This document shows positions 25,601 through 38,500 of a stretch of DNA of 64,000 nucleotides, in pieces. The number at the start of each line of letters is the position of its first letter. Position 1 is the stretch's first letter. A program made the position numbers and the translations under genes. The DNA is taken from NCBI RefSeq assembly GCF_963966145.1, contig NC_091051.1, positions 62,001 to 126,000 of the forward strand, read 5' to 3'. Source of the DNA: Tenebrio molitor. Taxonomy: Eukaryota; Arthropoda; Insecta; Coleoptera; Tenebrionidae. Below the pieces are notes generated by a model. It ran no database searches. It saw nothing but the letters and a program-made list of their open reading frames with translations, and was not told the origin of the DNA.

Positions 25601-28600
25601 TTGCCTAATAACGGAGCTATGGCCGTTTAAAATTTTGAAATTTCAAACGGCCATAACTCCGTTATTAAGCGACTTAGAGCGATGAATTTGGCACCGTTGG
25701 ATTCCTCTCGTCAAGCAGCTTCTTTTGAGCGAAAAATCTTCAAAAATTAAAAAAAATATTTTTTTGCGAATTTCGCAAAAATTTTTATTTGAAAAGAAGC
25801 TCTTTGACGAGAGGAATCCAACGGTGTAAAATTCATTGCCGTAGCTTGCTTAATAACGGAGCTGTGGCCGTTTAAAGTTTTGAAATTTCAAACGGCCATA
25901 ACTCCGTTATTAAGCGACTTAGAGCGATGAATTTGGCACCGTTGGATTCCTCTCGTCAACCAGCTTCTTTTGAGGGAAAAATCTTCAAAAATTAAAAAAA
26001 ATATTTTTTTGCGAATTTCGCAAAAATTTTTATTTGAAAAGAAGCTCTTTGACGAGAGGAATCCAACGGTGTAAAATTTACTGCCGTAGGTTGCCTAATA
26101 ACGGAGCTATGGCCGTTTAAAATTTTGAAATTTCAAACGGCCATAACTCCGTTATTAAGCGACTTAGAGCGATGAATTTGGCACCGTTGGATTCCTCTCG
26201 TCAAGCAGCTTCTTTTGAGCGAAAAATCTTCAAAAATTAAAAAAAATATTTTTTTGCGAATTTCGCAAAAATTTTTATTTGAAAAGAAGCTCTTTGACGA
26301 GAGGAATCCAACGGTGTAAAATTCATTGCCGTAGCTTGCTTAATAACGGAGCTGTGGCCGTTTAAAGTTTTGAAATTTCAAACGGCCATAACTCCGTTAT
26401 TAAGCGACTTAGAGCGATGAATTTGGCACCGTTGGATTCCTCTCGTCAACCAGCTTCTTTTGAGGGAAAAATCTTCAAAAATTAAAAAAAATATTTTTTT
26501 GCGAATTTCGCAAAAATTTTTATTTGAAAAGAAGCTCTTTGACGAGAGGAATCCAACGGTGTAAAATTTATTGCCGTAGGTTGCCTAATAACGGAGCTAT
26601 GGCCGTTTAAAATTTTGAAATTTCAAACGGCCATAACTCCGTTATTAAGCGACTTAGAGCGATGAATTTGGCACCGTTGGATTCCTCTCGTCAAGCAGCT
26701 TCTTTTGAGCGAAAAATCTTCAAAAATTAAAAAAAATATTTTTTTGCGAATTTCGCAAAAATTTTTATTTGAAAAGAAGCTCTTTGACGAGAGGAATCCA
26801 ACGGTGTAAAATTCATTGCCGTAGCTTGCTTAATAACGGAGCTGTGGCCGTTTAAAGTTTTGAAATTTCAAACGGCCATAACTCCGTTATTAAGCGACTT
26901 AGAGCGATGAATTTGGCACCGTTGGATTCCTCTCGTCAACCAGCTTCTTTTGAGGGAAAAATCTTCAAAAATTAAAAAAAATATTTTTTTGCGAATTTCG
27001 CAAAAATTTTTATTTGAAAAGAAGCTCTTTGACGAGAGGAATCCAACGGTGTAAAATTTACTGCCGTAGGTTGCCTAATAACGGAGCTATGGCCGTTTAA
27101 AATTTTGAAATTTCAAACGGCCATAACTCCGTTATTAAGCGACTTAGAGCGATGAATTTGGCACCGTTGGATTCCTCTCGTCAAGCAGCTTCTTTTGAGC
27201 GAAAAATCTTCAAAAATTAAAAAAAATATTTTTTTGCGAATTTCGCAAAAATTTTTATTTGAAAAGAAGCTCTTTGACGAGAGGAATCCAACGGTGTAAA
27301 ATTCATTGCCGTAGCTTGCTTAATAACGGAGCTGTGGCCGTTTAAAGTTTTGAAATTTCAAACGGCCATAACTCCGTTATTAAGCGACTTAGAGCGATGA
27401 ATTTGGCACCGTTGGATTCCTCTCGTCAACCAGCTTCTTTTGAGGGAAAAATCTTCAAAAATTAAAAAAAATATTTTTTTGCGAATTTCGCAAAAATTTT
27501 TATTTGAAAAGAAGCTCTTTGACGAGAGGAATCCAACGGTGTAAAATTTATTGCCGTAGGTTGCCTAATAACGGAGCTATGGCCGTTTAAAATTTTGAAA
27601 TTTCAAACGGCCATAACTCCGTTATTAAGCGACTTAGAGCGATGAATTTGGCACCGTTGGATTCCTCTCGTCAAGCAGCTTCTTTTGAGCGAAAAATCTT
27701 CAAAAATTAAAAAAAATATTTTTTTGCGAATTTCGCAAAAATTTTTATTTGAAAAGAAGCTCTTTGACGAGAGGAATCCAACGGTGTAAAATTCATTGCC
27801 GTAGCTTGCTTAATAACGGAGCTGTGGCCGTTTAAAGTTTTGAAATTTCAAACGGCCATAACTCCGGTATTAAGCGACTTAGAGCGATGAATTTGGCACC
27901 GTTGGATTCCTCTCGTCAACCAGCTTCTTTTGAGGGAAAAATCTTCAAAAATTAAAAAAAATATTTTTTTGCGAATTTCGCAAAAATTTTTATTTGAAAA
28001 GAAGCTCTTTGACGAGAGGAATCCAACGGTGTAAAATTTATTGCCGTAGGTTGCCTAATAACGGAGCTATGGCCGTTTAAAATTTTGAAATTTCAAACGG
28101 CCATAACTCCGTTATTAAGCGACTTAGAGCGATGAATTTGGCACCGTTGGATTCCTCTCGTCAAGCAGCTTCTTTTGAGCGAAAAATCTTCAAAAATTAA
28201 AAAAAATATTTTTTTGCGAATTTCGCAAAAATTTTTATTTGAAAAGAAGCTCTTTGACGAGAGGAATCCAACGGTGTAAAATTCATTGCCGTAGCTTGCT
28301 TAATAACGGAGCTGTGGCCGTTTAAAGTTTTGAAATTTCAAACGGCCATAACTCCGTTATTAAGCGACTTAGAGCGATGAATTTGGCACCGTTGGATTCC
28401 TCTCGTCAACCAGCTTCTTTTGAGGGAAAAATCTTCAAAAATTAAAAAAAATATTTTTTTGCGAATTTCGCAAAAATTTTTATTTGAAAAGAAGCTCTTT
28501 GACGAGAGGAATCCAACGGTGTAACATTTATTGCCGTAGCTTGCTTAATAACGGAGATATGGCCGTTTAAAGTTTTGAAAGTTCAAACGGCCATAACTCC

Positions 28601-28680
28601 GTTATTAAGCGACTTAGAGCGATGAATTTGGCACCGTTGGATTCCTCTCGTCAAGCAGCTTCTTTTGAGCGAAAAATCTT
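22672..28680. repeat. Superunit copy 2
   Basis: Unit order is identical to copy 3 at an offset of 6,859 bp. Including the two preceding a-head units, the shared segment runs from about 22190 to about 28685. Shared derived markers are the 244-bp unit at 24877 (against 31736), ACTCCGGTATT at about 27867 (against 34726) and ACTGCC linkers before 26101 and 27081 (against 32960 and 33940). These shared markers make copies 2 and 3 each other's closest relatives, with copy 1 older. The right edge falls in the first half of unit 28551, where copy 3 has an AAAAATAAAAA core and this copy does not. Confidence 0.9.
25121..28550. repeat. Dimeric HOR run 2, 490 bp x 7
   Basis: Seven exact 490-bp dimers start at 25121, 25611, 26101, 26591, 27081, 27571 and 28061. 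The c-head/g-head composition is as in run 1. The run is closed by an a-head unit at 28551. The g-head unit at 27816 carries the rare ACTCCGGTATT change in the IR-A right arm, which is otherwise nearly invariant. Confidence 0.92.
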
Positions 28681-28684
28681 CAAA

Positions 28685-29048
28685 AATTAAAAAAAATATT
28701 TTTTTGCGAATTTCGCAAAAATTTTTATTCGAAAAGAAGCTCTTTGACGAGAGGAATCCAACGGTGTAACATTTATTGCCGTAGCTTGCTTAATAACGGA
28801 GATATGGCCGTTTAAAGTTTTGAAAGTTCAAACGGCCATAACTCCGTTATTAAGCGACTTAGAGCGATGAATTTGGCACCGTTGGATTCCTCTCGTCAAC
28901 CAGCTTCTTTTGAGGGAAAAATCTTCAAAAATTAAAAAAAATATTTTTTTGCGAATTTCGCAAAAATTTTTATTTGAAAAGAAGCTCTTTGACGAGAGGA
29001 ATCCAACGGTGTAAAATTTATTGCCGTAGGTTGCCTAATAACGGAGCT
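28685..29048. repeat. Spacer and joint between superunit copies 2 and 3
   Basis: About 364 bp of satellite separates the two highly similar segments. It covers the end of unit 28551 (TTCGAAAAG, AACATTTATT), unit 28796 (a-head/GTTC but CAACCAG and GAGGGAAAA, a combination otherwise seen in g-heads) and the head of unit 29041. Unit 29041 has a c-head preceded by GGTTGCCTAATA but a GTTC body that matches unit 22182. The switch lies in the shared TATGGCCGTTTAAA at about 29048-29061. This looks like the crossover point that began copy 3; the edges are estimates. Confidence 0.72.
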
Positions 29049-29530
29049 ATGGCCGTTTAAAGTTTTGAAAGTTCAAACGGCCATAACTCCGTTATTAAGC
29101 GACTTAGAGCGATGAATTTGGCACCGTTGGATTCCTCTCGTCAAGCAGCTTCTTTTGAGCGAAAAATCTTCAAAAATAAAAAAAAATATTTTTTTGCGAA
29201 TTTCGCAAAAATTTTTATTTGAAAAGAAGCTCTTTGACGAGAGGAATCCAACGGTGTAACATTTATTGCCGTAGCTTGCTTAATAACGGAGATATGGCCG
29301 TTTAAAGTTTTGAAAGTTCAAACGGCCATAACTCCGTTATTAAGCGACTTAGAGCGATGAATTTGGCACCGTTGGATTCCTCTCGTCAAGCAGCTTCTTT
29401 TGAGCGAAAAATCTTCAAAAATAAAAAAATATATTTTTTTGCGAATTTCGCAAAAATTTTTATTTGAAAAGAAGCTCTTTGACGAGAGGAATCCAACGGT
29501 GTAAAATTTATTGCCGTAGGTTGCCTAATA

Positions 29531-32500
29531 ACGGAGCTATGGCCGTTTAAAATTTTGAAATTTCAAACGGCCATAACTCCGTTATTAAGCGACTTAGAGC
29601 GATGAATTTGGCACCGTTGGATTCCTCTCGTCAAGCAGCTTCTTTTGAGCGAAAAATCTTCAAAAATTAAAAAAAATATTTTTTTGCGAATTTCGCAAAA
29701 ATTTTTATTTGAAAAGAAGCTCTTTGACGAGAGGAATCCAACGGTGTAAAATTTATTGCCGTAGCTTGCTTAATAACGGAGATATGGCCGTTTAAAGTTT
29801 TGAAAGTTCAAACGGCCATAACTCCGTTATTAAGCGACTTAGAGCGATGAATTTGGCACCGTTGGATTCCTCTCGTCAAGCAGCTTCTTTTGAGCGAAAA
29901 ATCTTCAAAAATAAAAAAAAATATTTTTTTGCGAATTTCGCAAAAATTTTTATTTGAAAAGAAGCTCTTTGACGAGAGGAATCCAACGGTGTAAAATTTA
30001 TTGCCGTAGGTTGCTTAATAACGGAGCTATGGCCGTTTAAAGTTTTGAAATTTCAAACGGCCATAACTCCGTTATTAAGCGACTTAGAGCGATGAATTTG
30101 GCACCGTTGGATTCCTCTCGTCAAGCAGCTTCTTTTGAGCGAAAAATCTTCAAAAATTAAAAAAAATATTTTTTTGCGAATTTCGCAAAAATTTTTATTT
30201 GAAAAGAAGCTCTTTGACGAGAGGAATCCAACGGTGTAAAATTCATTGCCGTAGCTTGCTTAATAACGGAGCTGTGGCCGTTTAAAGTTTTGAAATTTCA
30301 AACGGCCATAACTCCGTTATTAAGCGACTTAGAGCGATGAATTTGGCACCGTTGGATTCCTCTCGTCAAGCAGCTTCTTTTGAGGGAAAAATCTTCAAAA
30401 ATTAAAAAAAATATTTTTTTGCGAATTTCGCAAAAATTTTTATTTGAAAAGAAGCTCTTTGACGAGAGGAATCCAACGGTGTAACATTTATTGCCGTAGC
30501 TTGCTTAATAACGGAGATATGGCCGTTTAAAGTTTTGAAAGTTCAAACGGCCATAACTCCGTTATTAAGCGACTTAGAGCGATGAATTTGGCACCGTTGG
30601 ATTCCTCTCGTCAAGCAGCTTCTTTTGAGCGAAAAATCTTCAAAAATAAAAAAAAATATTTTTTTGCGAATTTCGCAAAAATTTTTATTTGAAAAGAAGC
30701 TCTTTGACGAGAGGAATCCAACGGTGTAAAATTTATTGCCGTAGGTTGCCTAATAACGGAGCTATGGCCGTTTAAAATTTTGAAATTTCAAACGGCCATA
30801 ACTCCGTTATTAAGCGACTTAGAGCGATGAATTTGGCACCGTTGGATTCCTCTCGTCAAGCAGCTTCTTTTGAGCGAAAAATCTTCAAAAATTAAAAAAA
30901 ATATTTTTTTGCGAATTTCGCAAAAATTTTTATTTGAAAAGAAGCTCTTTGACGAGAGGAATCCAACGGTGTAAAATTCATTGCCGTAGCTTGCTTAATA
31001 ACGGAGCTGTGGCCGTTTAAAGTTTTGAAATTTCAAACGGCCATAACTCCGTTATTAAGCGACTTAGAGCGATGAATTTGGCACCGTTGGATTCCTCTCG
31101 TCAAGCAGCTTCTTTTGAGCGAAAAATCTTCAAAAATTAAAAAAAATATTTTTTTGCGAATTTCGCAAAAATTTTTATTCGAAAAGAAGCTCTTTGACGA
31201 GAGGAATCCAACGGTGTAACATTCATTGCCGTAGCTTGCTTAATAACGGAGCTGTGGCCGTTTAAAGTTTTGAAATTTCAAACGGCCATAACTCCGTTAT
31301 TAAGCGACTTAGAGCGATGAATTTGGCACCGTTGGATTCCTCTCGTCAAGCAGCTTCTTTTGAGCGAAAAATCTTCAAAAATTAAAAAAAATATTTTTTT
31401 GCGAATTTCGCAAAAATTTTTATTCGAAAAGAAGCTCTTTGACGAGAGGAATCCAACGGTGTAACATTTATTGCCGTAGCTTGCTTAATAACGGAGATAT
31501 GGCCGTTTAAAGTTTTGAAAGTTCAAACGGCCATAACTCCGTTATTAAGCGACTTAGAGCGATGAATTTGGCACCGTTGGATTCCTCTCGTCAAGCAGCT
31601 TCTTTTGAGCGAAAAATCTTCAAAAATTAAAAAAAATATTTTTTTGCGAATTTCGCAAAAATTTTTATTTGAAAAGAAGCTCTTTGACGAGAGGAATCCA
31701 ACGGTGTAACATTTATTGCCGTAGCTTGCTTAATAACGGAGATATGGCCGTTTAAAATTTTGAAAGTTCAAACGGCCATAACTCCGTTATTAAGCGACTT
31801 AGAGCGATGAATTTGGCACCGTTGGATTCCTCTCGTCAAGCAGCTTCTTTTGAGCGAAAAATCTTCAAAAATAAAAAAAATATTTTTTTGCGAATTTCGC
31901 AAAAATTTTTATTTGAAAAGAAGCTCTTTGACGAGAGGAATCCAACGGTGTAAAATTTATTGCCGTAGGTTGCCTAATAACGGAGCTATGGCCGTTTAAA
32001 ATTTTGAAATTTCAAACGGCCATAACTCCGTTATTAAGCGACTTAGAGCGATGAATTTGGCACCGTTGGATTCCTCTCGTCAAGCAGCTTCTTTTGAGCG
32101 AAAAATCTTCAAAAATTAAAAAAAATATTTTTTTGCGAATTTCGCAAAAATTTTTATTTGAAAAGAAGCTCTTTGACGAGAGGAATCCAACGGTGTAAAA
32201 TTCATTGCCGTAGCTTGCTTAATAACGGAGCTGTGGCCGTTTAAAGTTTTGAAATTTCAAACGGCCATAACTCCGTTATTAAGCGACTTAGAGCGATGAA
32301 TTTGGCACCGTTGGATTCCTCTCGTCAACCAGCTTCTTTTGAGGGAAAAATCTTCAAAAATTAAAAAAAATATTTTTTTGCGAATTTCGCAAAAATTTTT
32401 ATTTGAAAAGAAGCTCTTTGACGAGAGGAATCCAACGGTGTAAAATTTATTGCCGTAGGTTGCCTAATAACGGAGCTATGGCCGTTTAAAATTTTGAAAT

Positions 32501-35500
32501 TTCAAACGGCCATAACTCCGTTATTAAGCGACTTAGAGCGATGAATTTGGCACCGTTGGATTCCTCTCGTCAAGCAGCTTCTTTTGAGCGAAAAATCTTC
32601 AAAAATTAAAAAAAATATTTTTTTGCGAATTTCGCAAAAATTTTTATTTGAAAAGAAGCTCTTTGACGAGAGGAATCCAACGGTGTAAAATTCATTGCCG
32701 TAGCTTGCTTAATAACGGAGCTGTGGCCGTTTAAAGTTTTGAAATTTCAAACGGCCATAACTCCGTTATTAAGCGACTTAGAGCGATGAATTTGGCACCG
32801 TTGGATTCCTCTCGTCAACCAGCTTCTTTTGAGGGAAAAATCTTCAAAAATTAAAAAAAATATTTTTTTGCGAATTTCGCAAAAATTTTTATTTGAAAAG
32901 AAGCTCTTTGACGAGAGGAATCCAACGGTGTAAAATTTACTGCCGTAGGTTGCCTAATAACGGAGCTATGGCCGTTTAAAATTTTGAAATTTCAAACGGC
33001 CATAACTCCGTTATTAAGCGACTTAGAGCGATGAATTTGGCACCGTTGGATTCCTCTCGTCAAGCAGCTTCTTTTGAGCGAAAAATCTTCAAAAATTAAA
33101 AAAAATATTTTTTTGCGAATTTCGCAAAAATTTTTATTTGAAAAGAAGCTCTTTGACGAGAGGAATCCAACGGTGTAAAATTCATTGCCGTAGCTTGCTT
33201 AATAACGGAGCTGTGGCCGTTTAAAGTTTTGAAATTTCAAACGGCCATAACTCCGTTATTAAGCGACTTAGAGCGATGAATTTGGCACCGTTGGATTCCT
33301 CTCGTCAACCAGCTTCTTTTGAGGGAAAAATCTTCAAAAATTAAAAAAAATATTTTTTTGCGAATTTCGCAAAAATTTTTATTTGAAAAGAAGCTCTTTG
33401 ACGAGAGGAATCCAACGGTGTAAAATTTATTGCCGTAGGTTGCCTAATAACGGAGCTATGGCCGTTTAAAATTTTGAAATTTCAAACGGCCATAACTCCG
33501 TTATTAAGCGACTTAGAGCGATGAATTTGGCACCGTTGGATTCCTCTCGTCAAGCAGCTTCTTTTGAGCGAAAAATCTTCAAAAATTAAAAAAAATATTT
33601 TTTTGCGAATTTCGCAAAAATTTTTATTTGAAAAGAAGCTCTTTGACGAGAGGAATCCAACGGTGTAAAATTCATTGCCGTAGCTTGCTTAATAACGGAG
33701 CTGTGGCCGTTTAAAGTTTTGAAATTTCAAACGGCCATAACTCCGTTATTAAGCGACTTAGAGCGATGAATTTGGCACCGTTGGATTCCTCTCGTCAACC
33801 AGCTTCTTTTGAGGGAAAAATCTTCAAAAATTAAAAAAAATATTTTTTTGCGAATTTCGCAAAAATTTTTATTTGAAAAGAAGCTCTTTGACGAGAGGAA
33901 TCCAACGGTGTAAAATTTACTGCCGTAGGTTGCCTAATAACGGAGCTATGGCCGTTTAAAATTTTGAAATTTCAAACGGCCATAACTCCGTTATTAAGCG
34001 ACTTAGAGCGATGAATTTGGCACCGTTGGATTCCTCTCGTCAAGCAGCTTCTTTTGAGCGAAAAATCTTCAAAAATTAAAAAAAATATTTTTTTGCGAAT
34101 TTCGCAAAAATTTTTATTTGAAAAGAAGCTCTTTGACGAGAGGAATCCAACGGTGTAAAATTCATTGCCGTAGCTTGCTTAATAACGGAGCTGTGGCCGT
34201 TTAAAGTTTTGAAATTTCAAACGGCCATAACTCCGTTATTAAGCGACTTAGAGCGATGAATTTGGCACCGTTGGATTCCTCTCGTCAACCAGCTTCTTTT
34301 GAGGGAAAAATCTTCAAAAATTAAAAAAAATATTTTTTTGCGAATTTCGCAAAAATTTTTATTTGAAAAGAAGCTCTTTGACGAGAGGAATCCAACGGTG
34401 TAAAATTTATTGCCGTAGGTTGCCTAATAACGGAGCTATGGCCGTTTAAAATTTTGAAATTTCAAACGGCCATAACTCCGTTATTAAGCGACTTAGAGCG
34501 ATGAATTTGGCACCGTTGGATTCCTCTCGTCAAGCAGCTTCTTTTGAGCGAAAAATCTTCAAAAATTAAAAAAAATATTTTTTTGCGAATTTCGCAAAAA
34601 TTTTTATTTGAAAAGAAGCTCTTTGACGAGAGGAATCCAACGGTGTAAAATTCATTGCCGTAGCTTGCTTAATAACGGAGCTGTGGCCGTTTAAAGTTTT
34701 GAAATTTCAAACGGCCATAACTCCGGTATTAAGCGACTTAGAGCGATGAATTTGGCACCGTTGGATTCCTCTCGTCAACCAGCTTCTTTTGAGGGAAAAA
34801 TCTTCAAAAATTAAAAAAAATATTTTTTTGCGAATTTCGCAAAAATTTTTATTTGAAAAGAAGCTCTTTGACGAGAGGAATCCAACGGTGTAAAATTTAT
34901 TGCCGTAGGTTGCCTAATAACGGAGCTATGGCCGTTTAAAATTTTGAAATTTCAAACGGCCATAACTCCGTTATTAAGCGACTTAGAGCGATGAATTTGG
35001 CACCGTTGGATTCCTCTCGTCAAGCAGCTTCTTTTGAGCGAAAAATCTTCAAAAATTAAAAAAAATATTTTTTTGCGAATTTCGCAAAAATTTTTATTTG
35101 AAAAGAAGCTCTTTGACGAGAGGAATCCAACGGTGTAAAATTCATTGCCGTAGCTTGCTTAATAACGGAGCTGTGGCCGTTTAAAGTTTTGAAATTTCAA
35201 ACGGCCATAACTCCGTTATTAAGCGACTTAGAGCGATGAATTTGGCACCGTTGGATTCCTCTCGTCAACCAGCTTCTTTTGAGGGAAAAATCTTCAAAAA
35301 TTAAAAAAAATATTTTTTTGCGAATTTCGCAAAAATTTTTATTTGAAAAGAAGCTCTTTGACGAGAGGAATCCAACGGTGTAACATTTATTGCCGTAGCT
35401 TGCTTAATAACGGAGATATGGCCGTTTAAAGTTTTGAAAGTTCAAACGGCCATAACTCCGTTATTAAGCGACTTAGAGCGATGAATTTGGCACCGTTGGA

Positions 35501-35540
35501 TTCCTCTCGTCAAGCAGCTTCTTTTGAGCGAAAAATCTTC
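29531..35540. repeat. Superunit copy 3
   Basis: Ten leading units (29531, 29776, 30021, 30266, 30511, 30756, 31001, 31246, 31491, 31736) are followed by seven dimers, in the same order as copy 2 at +6,859 bp. The duplicated segment begins further left, near 29049, with the rare ATATATT core in unit 29286 (against 22427). It ends within unit 35410, whose core has the AAAAATAAAAA form. Near-identity with copy 2 suggests a recent duplication; collapse or misjoin in assembly should also be considered. Confidence 0.9.
31980..35409. repeat. Dimeric HOR run 3, 490 bp x 7
   Basis: Dimers start at 31980, 32470, 32960, 33450, 33940, 34430 and 34920 and total 3,430 bp, the same length as run 2. ACTCCGGTATT recurs at about 34726. 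The run ends at the a-head unit 35410. Confidence 0.92.
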
Positions 35541-38500
35541 AAAAATAAAAAAAAATATTTTTTTGCGAATTTCGCAAAAATTTTTATTTGAAAAGAAGCT
35601 CTTTGACGAGAGGAATCCAACGGTGTAAAATTTATTGCCGTAGGTTGCCTAATAACGGAGCTATGGCCGTTTAAAATTTTGAAATTTCAAACGGCCATAA
35701 CTCCGTTATTAAGCGACTTAGAGCGATGAATTTGGCACCGTTGGATTCCTCTCGTCAAGCAGCTTCTTTTGAGCGAAAAATCTTCAAAAATTAAAAAAAA
35801 TATTTTTTTGCGAATTTCGCAAAAATTTTTATTTGAAAAGAAGCTCTTTGACGAGAGGAATCCAACGGTGTAAAATTCATTGCCGTAGCTTGCTTAATAA
35901 CGGAGCTGTGGCCGTTTAAAGTTTTGAAATTTCAAACGGCCATAACTCCGTTATTAAGCGACTTAGAGCGATGAATTTGGCACCGTTGGATTCCTCTCGT
36001 CAAGCAGCTTCTTTTGAGCGAAAAATCTTCAAAAATTAAAAAAAATATTTTTTTGCGAATTTCGCAAAAATTTTTATTCGAAAAGAAGCTCTTTGACGAG
36101 AGGAATCCAACGGTGTAACATTCATTGCCGTAGCTTGCTTAATAACGGAGCTGTGGCCGTTTAAAGTTTTGAAATTTCAAACGGCCATAACTCCGTTATT
36201 AAGCGACTTAGAGCGATGAATTTGGCACCGTTGGATTCCTCTCGTCAAGCAGCTTCTTTTGAGCGAAAAATCTTCAAAAATAAAAAAAAATATTTTTTTG
36301 CGAATTTCGCAAAAATTTTTATTTGAAAAGAAGCTCTTTGACGAGAGGAATCCAACGGTGTAAAATTTATTGCCGTAGGTTGCCTAATAACGGAGCTATG
36401 GCCGTTTAAAATTTTGAAATTTCAAACGGCCATAACTCCGTTATTAAGCGACTTAGAGCGATGAATTTGGCACCGTTGGATTCCTCTCGTCAAGCAGCTT
36501 CTTTTGAGCGAAAAATCTTCAAAAATTAAAAAAAATATTTTTTTGCGAATTTCGCAAAAATTTTTATTTGAAAAGAAGCTCTTTCACGAGAGGAATCCAA
36601 CGGTGTAAAATTCATTGCCGTAGCTTGCTTAATAACGGAGCTGTGGCCGTTTAAAGTTTTGAAATTTCAAACGGCCATAACTCCGTTATTAAGCGACTTA
36701 GAGCGATGAATTTGGCTCCGTTGGATTCCTCTCGTCAAGCAGCTTCTTTTGAGGGAAAAATCTTCAAAAATTAAAAAAAATATTTTTTTGCGAATTTCGC
36801 AAAAATTTTTATTTGAAAAGAAGCTCTTTGACGAGAGGAATCCAACGGTGTAACATTTATTGCCGTAGCTTGCTTAATAACGGAGATATGGCCGTTTAAA
36901 GTTTTGAAAGTTCAAACGGCCATAACTCCGTTATTAAGCGACTTAGAGCGATGAATTTGGCACCGTTGGATTCCTCTCGTCAAGCAGCTTCTTTTGAGGG
37001 AAAAATCTTCAAAAATTAAAAAAAATATTTTTTTGCGAATTTCGCAAAAATTTTTATTTGAAAAGAAGCTCTTTGACGAGAGGAATCCAACGGTGTAACA
37101 TTTATTGCCGTAGCTTGCTTAATAACGGAGATATGGCCGTTTAAAGTTTTGAAAGTTCAAACGGCCATAACTCCGTTATTAAGCGACTTAGAGCGATGAA
37201 TTTGGCACCGTTGGATTCCTCTCGTCAAGCAGCTTCTTTTGAGCGAAAAATCTTCAAAAATAAAAAAAAATATTTTTTTGCGAATTTCGCAAAAATTTTT
37301 ATTTGAAAAGAAGCTCTTTGACGAGAGGAATCCAACGGTGTAACATTTATTGCCGTAGCTTGCTTAATAACGGAGATATGGCCGTTTAAAGTTTTGAAAG
37401 TTCAAACGGCCATAACTCCGTTATTAAGCGACTTAGAGCGATGAATTTGGCACCGTTGGATTCCTCTCGTCAAGCAGCTTCTTTTGAGCGAAAAATCTTC
37501 AAAAATAAAAAAATATATTTTTTTGCGAATTTCGCAAAAATTTTTATTTGAAAAGAAGCTCTTTGACGAGAGGAATCCAACGGTGTAAAATTTATTGCCG
37601 TAGGTTGCCTAATAACGGAGCTATGGCCGTTTAAAATTTTGAAATTTCAAACGGCCATAACTCCGTTATTAAGCGACTTAGAGCGATGAATTTGGCACCG
37701 TTGGATTCCTCTCGTCAAGCAGCTTCTTTTGAGCGAAAAATCTTCAAAAATTAAAAAAAATATTTTTTTGCGAATTTCGCAAAAATTTTTATTTGAAAAG
37801 AAGCTCTTTGACGAGAGGAATCCAACGGTGTAACATTTATTGCCGTAGCTTGCTTAATAACGGAGATATGGCCGTTTAAAGTTTTGAAAGTTCAAACGGC
37901 CATAACTCCGTTATTAAGCGACTTAGAGCGATGAATTTGGCACCGTTGGATTCCTCTCGTCAAGCAGCTTCTTTTGAGCGAAAAATCTTCAAAAATAAAA
38001 AAAAATATTTTTTTGCGAATTTCGCAAAAATTTTTATTTGAAAAGAAGCTCTTTGACGAGAGGAATCCAACGGTGTAACATTTATTGCCGTAGCTTGCTT
38101 AATAACGGAGATATGGCCGTTTAAAGTTTTGAAAGTTCAAACGGCCATAACTCCGTTATTAAGCGACTTAGAGCGATGAATTTGGCACCGTTGGATTCCT
38201 CTCGTCAAGCAGCTTCTTTTGAGCGAAAAATCTTCAAAAATTAAAAAAAATATTTTTTTGCGAATTTCGCAAAAATTTTTATTTGAAAAGAAGCTCTTTC
38301 ACGAGAGGAATCCAACGGTGTAAAATTCATTGCCGTAGCTTGCTTAATAACGGAGCTGTGGCCGTTTAAAGTTTTGAAATTTCAAACGGCCATAACTCCG
38401 TTATTAAGCGACTTAGAGCGATGAATTTGGCTCCGTTGGATTCCTCTCGTCAAGCAGCTTCTTTTGAGGGAAAAATCTTCAAAAATTAAAAAAAATATTT

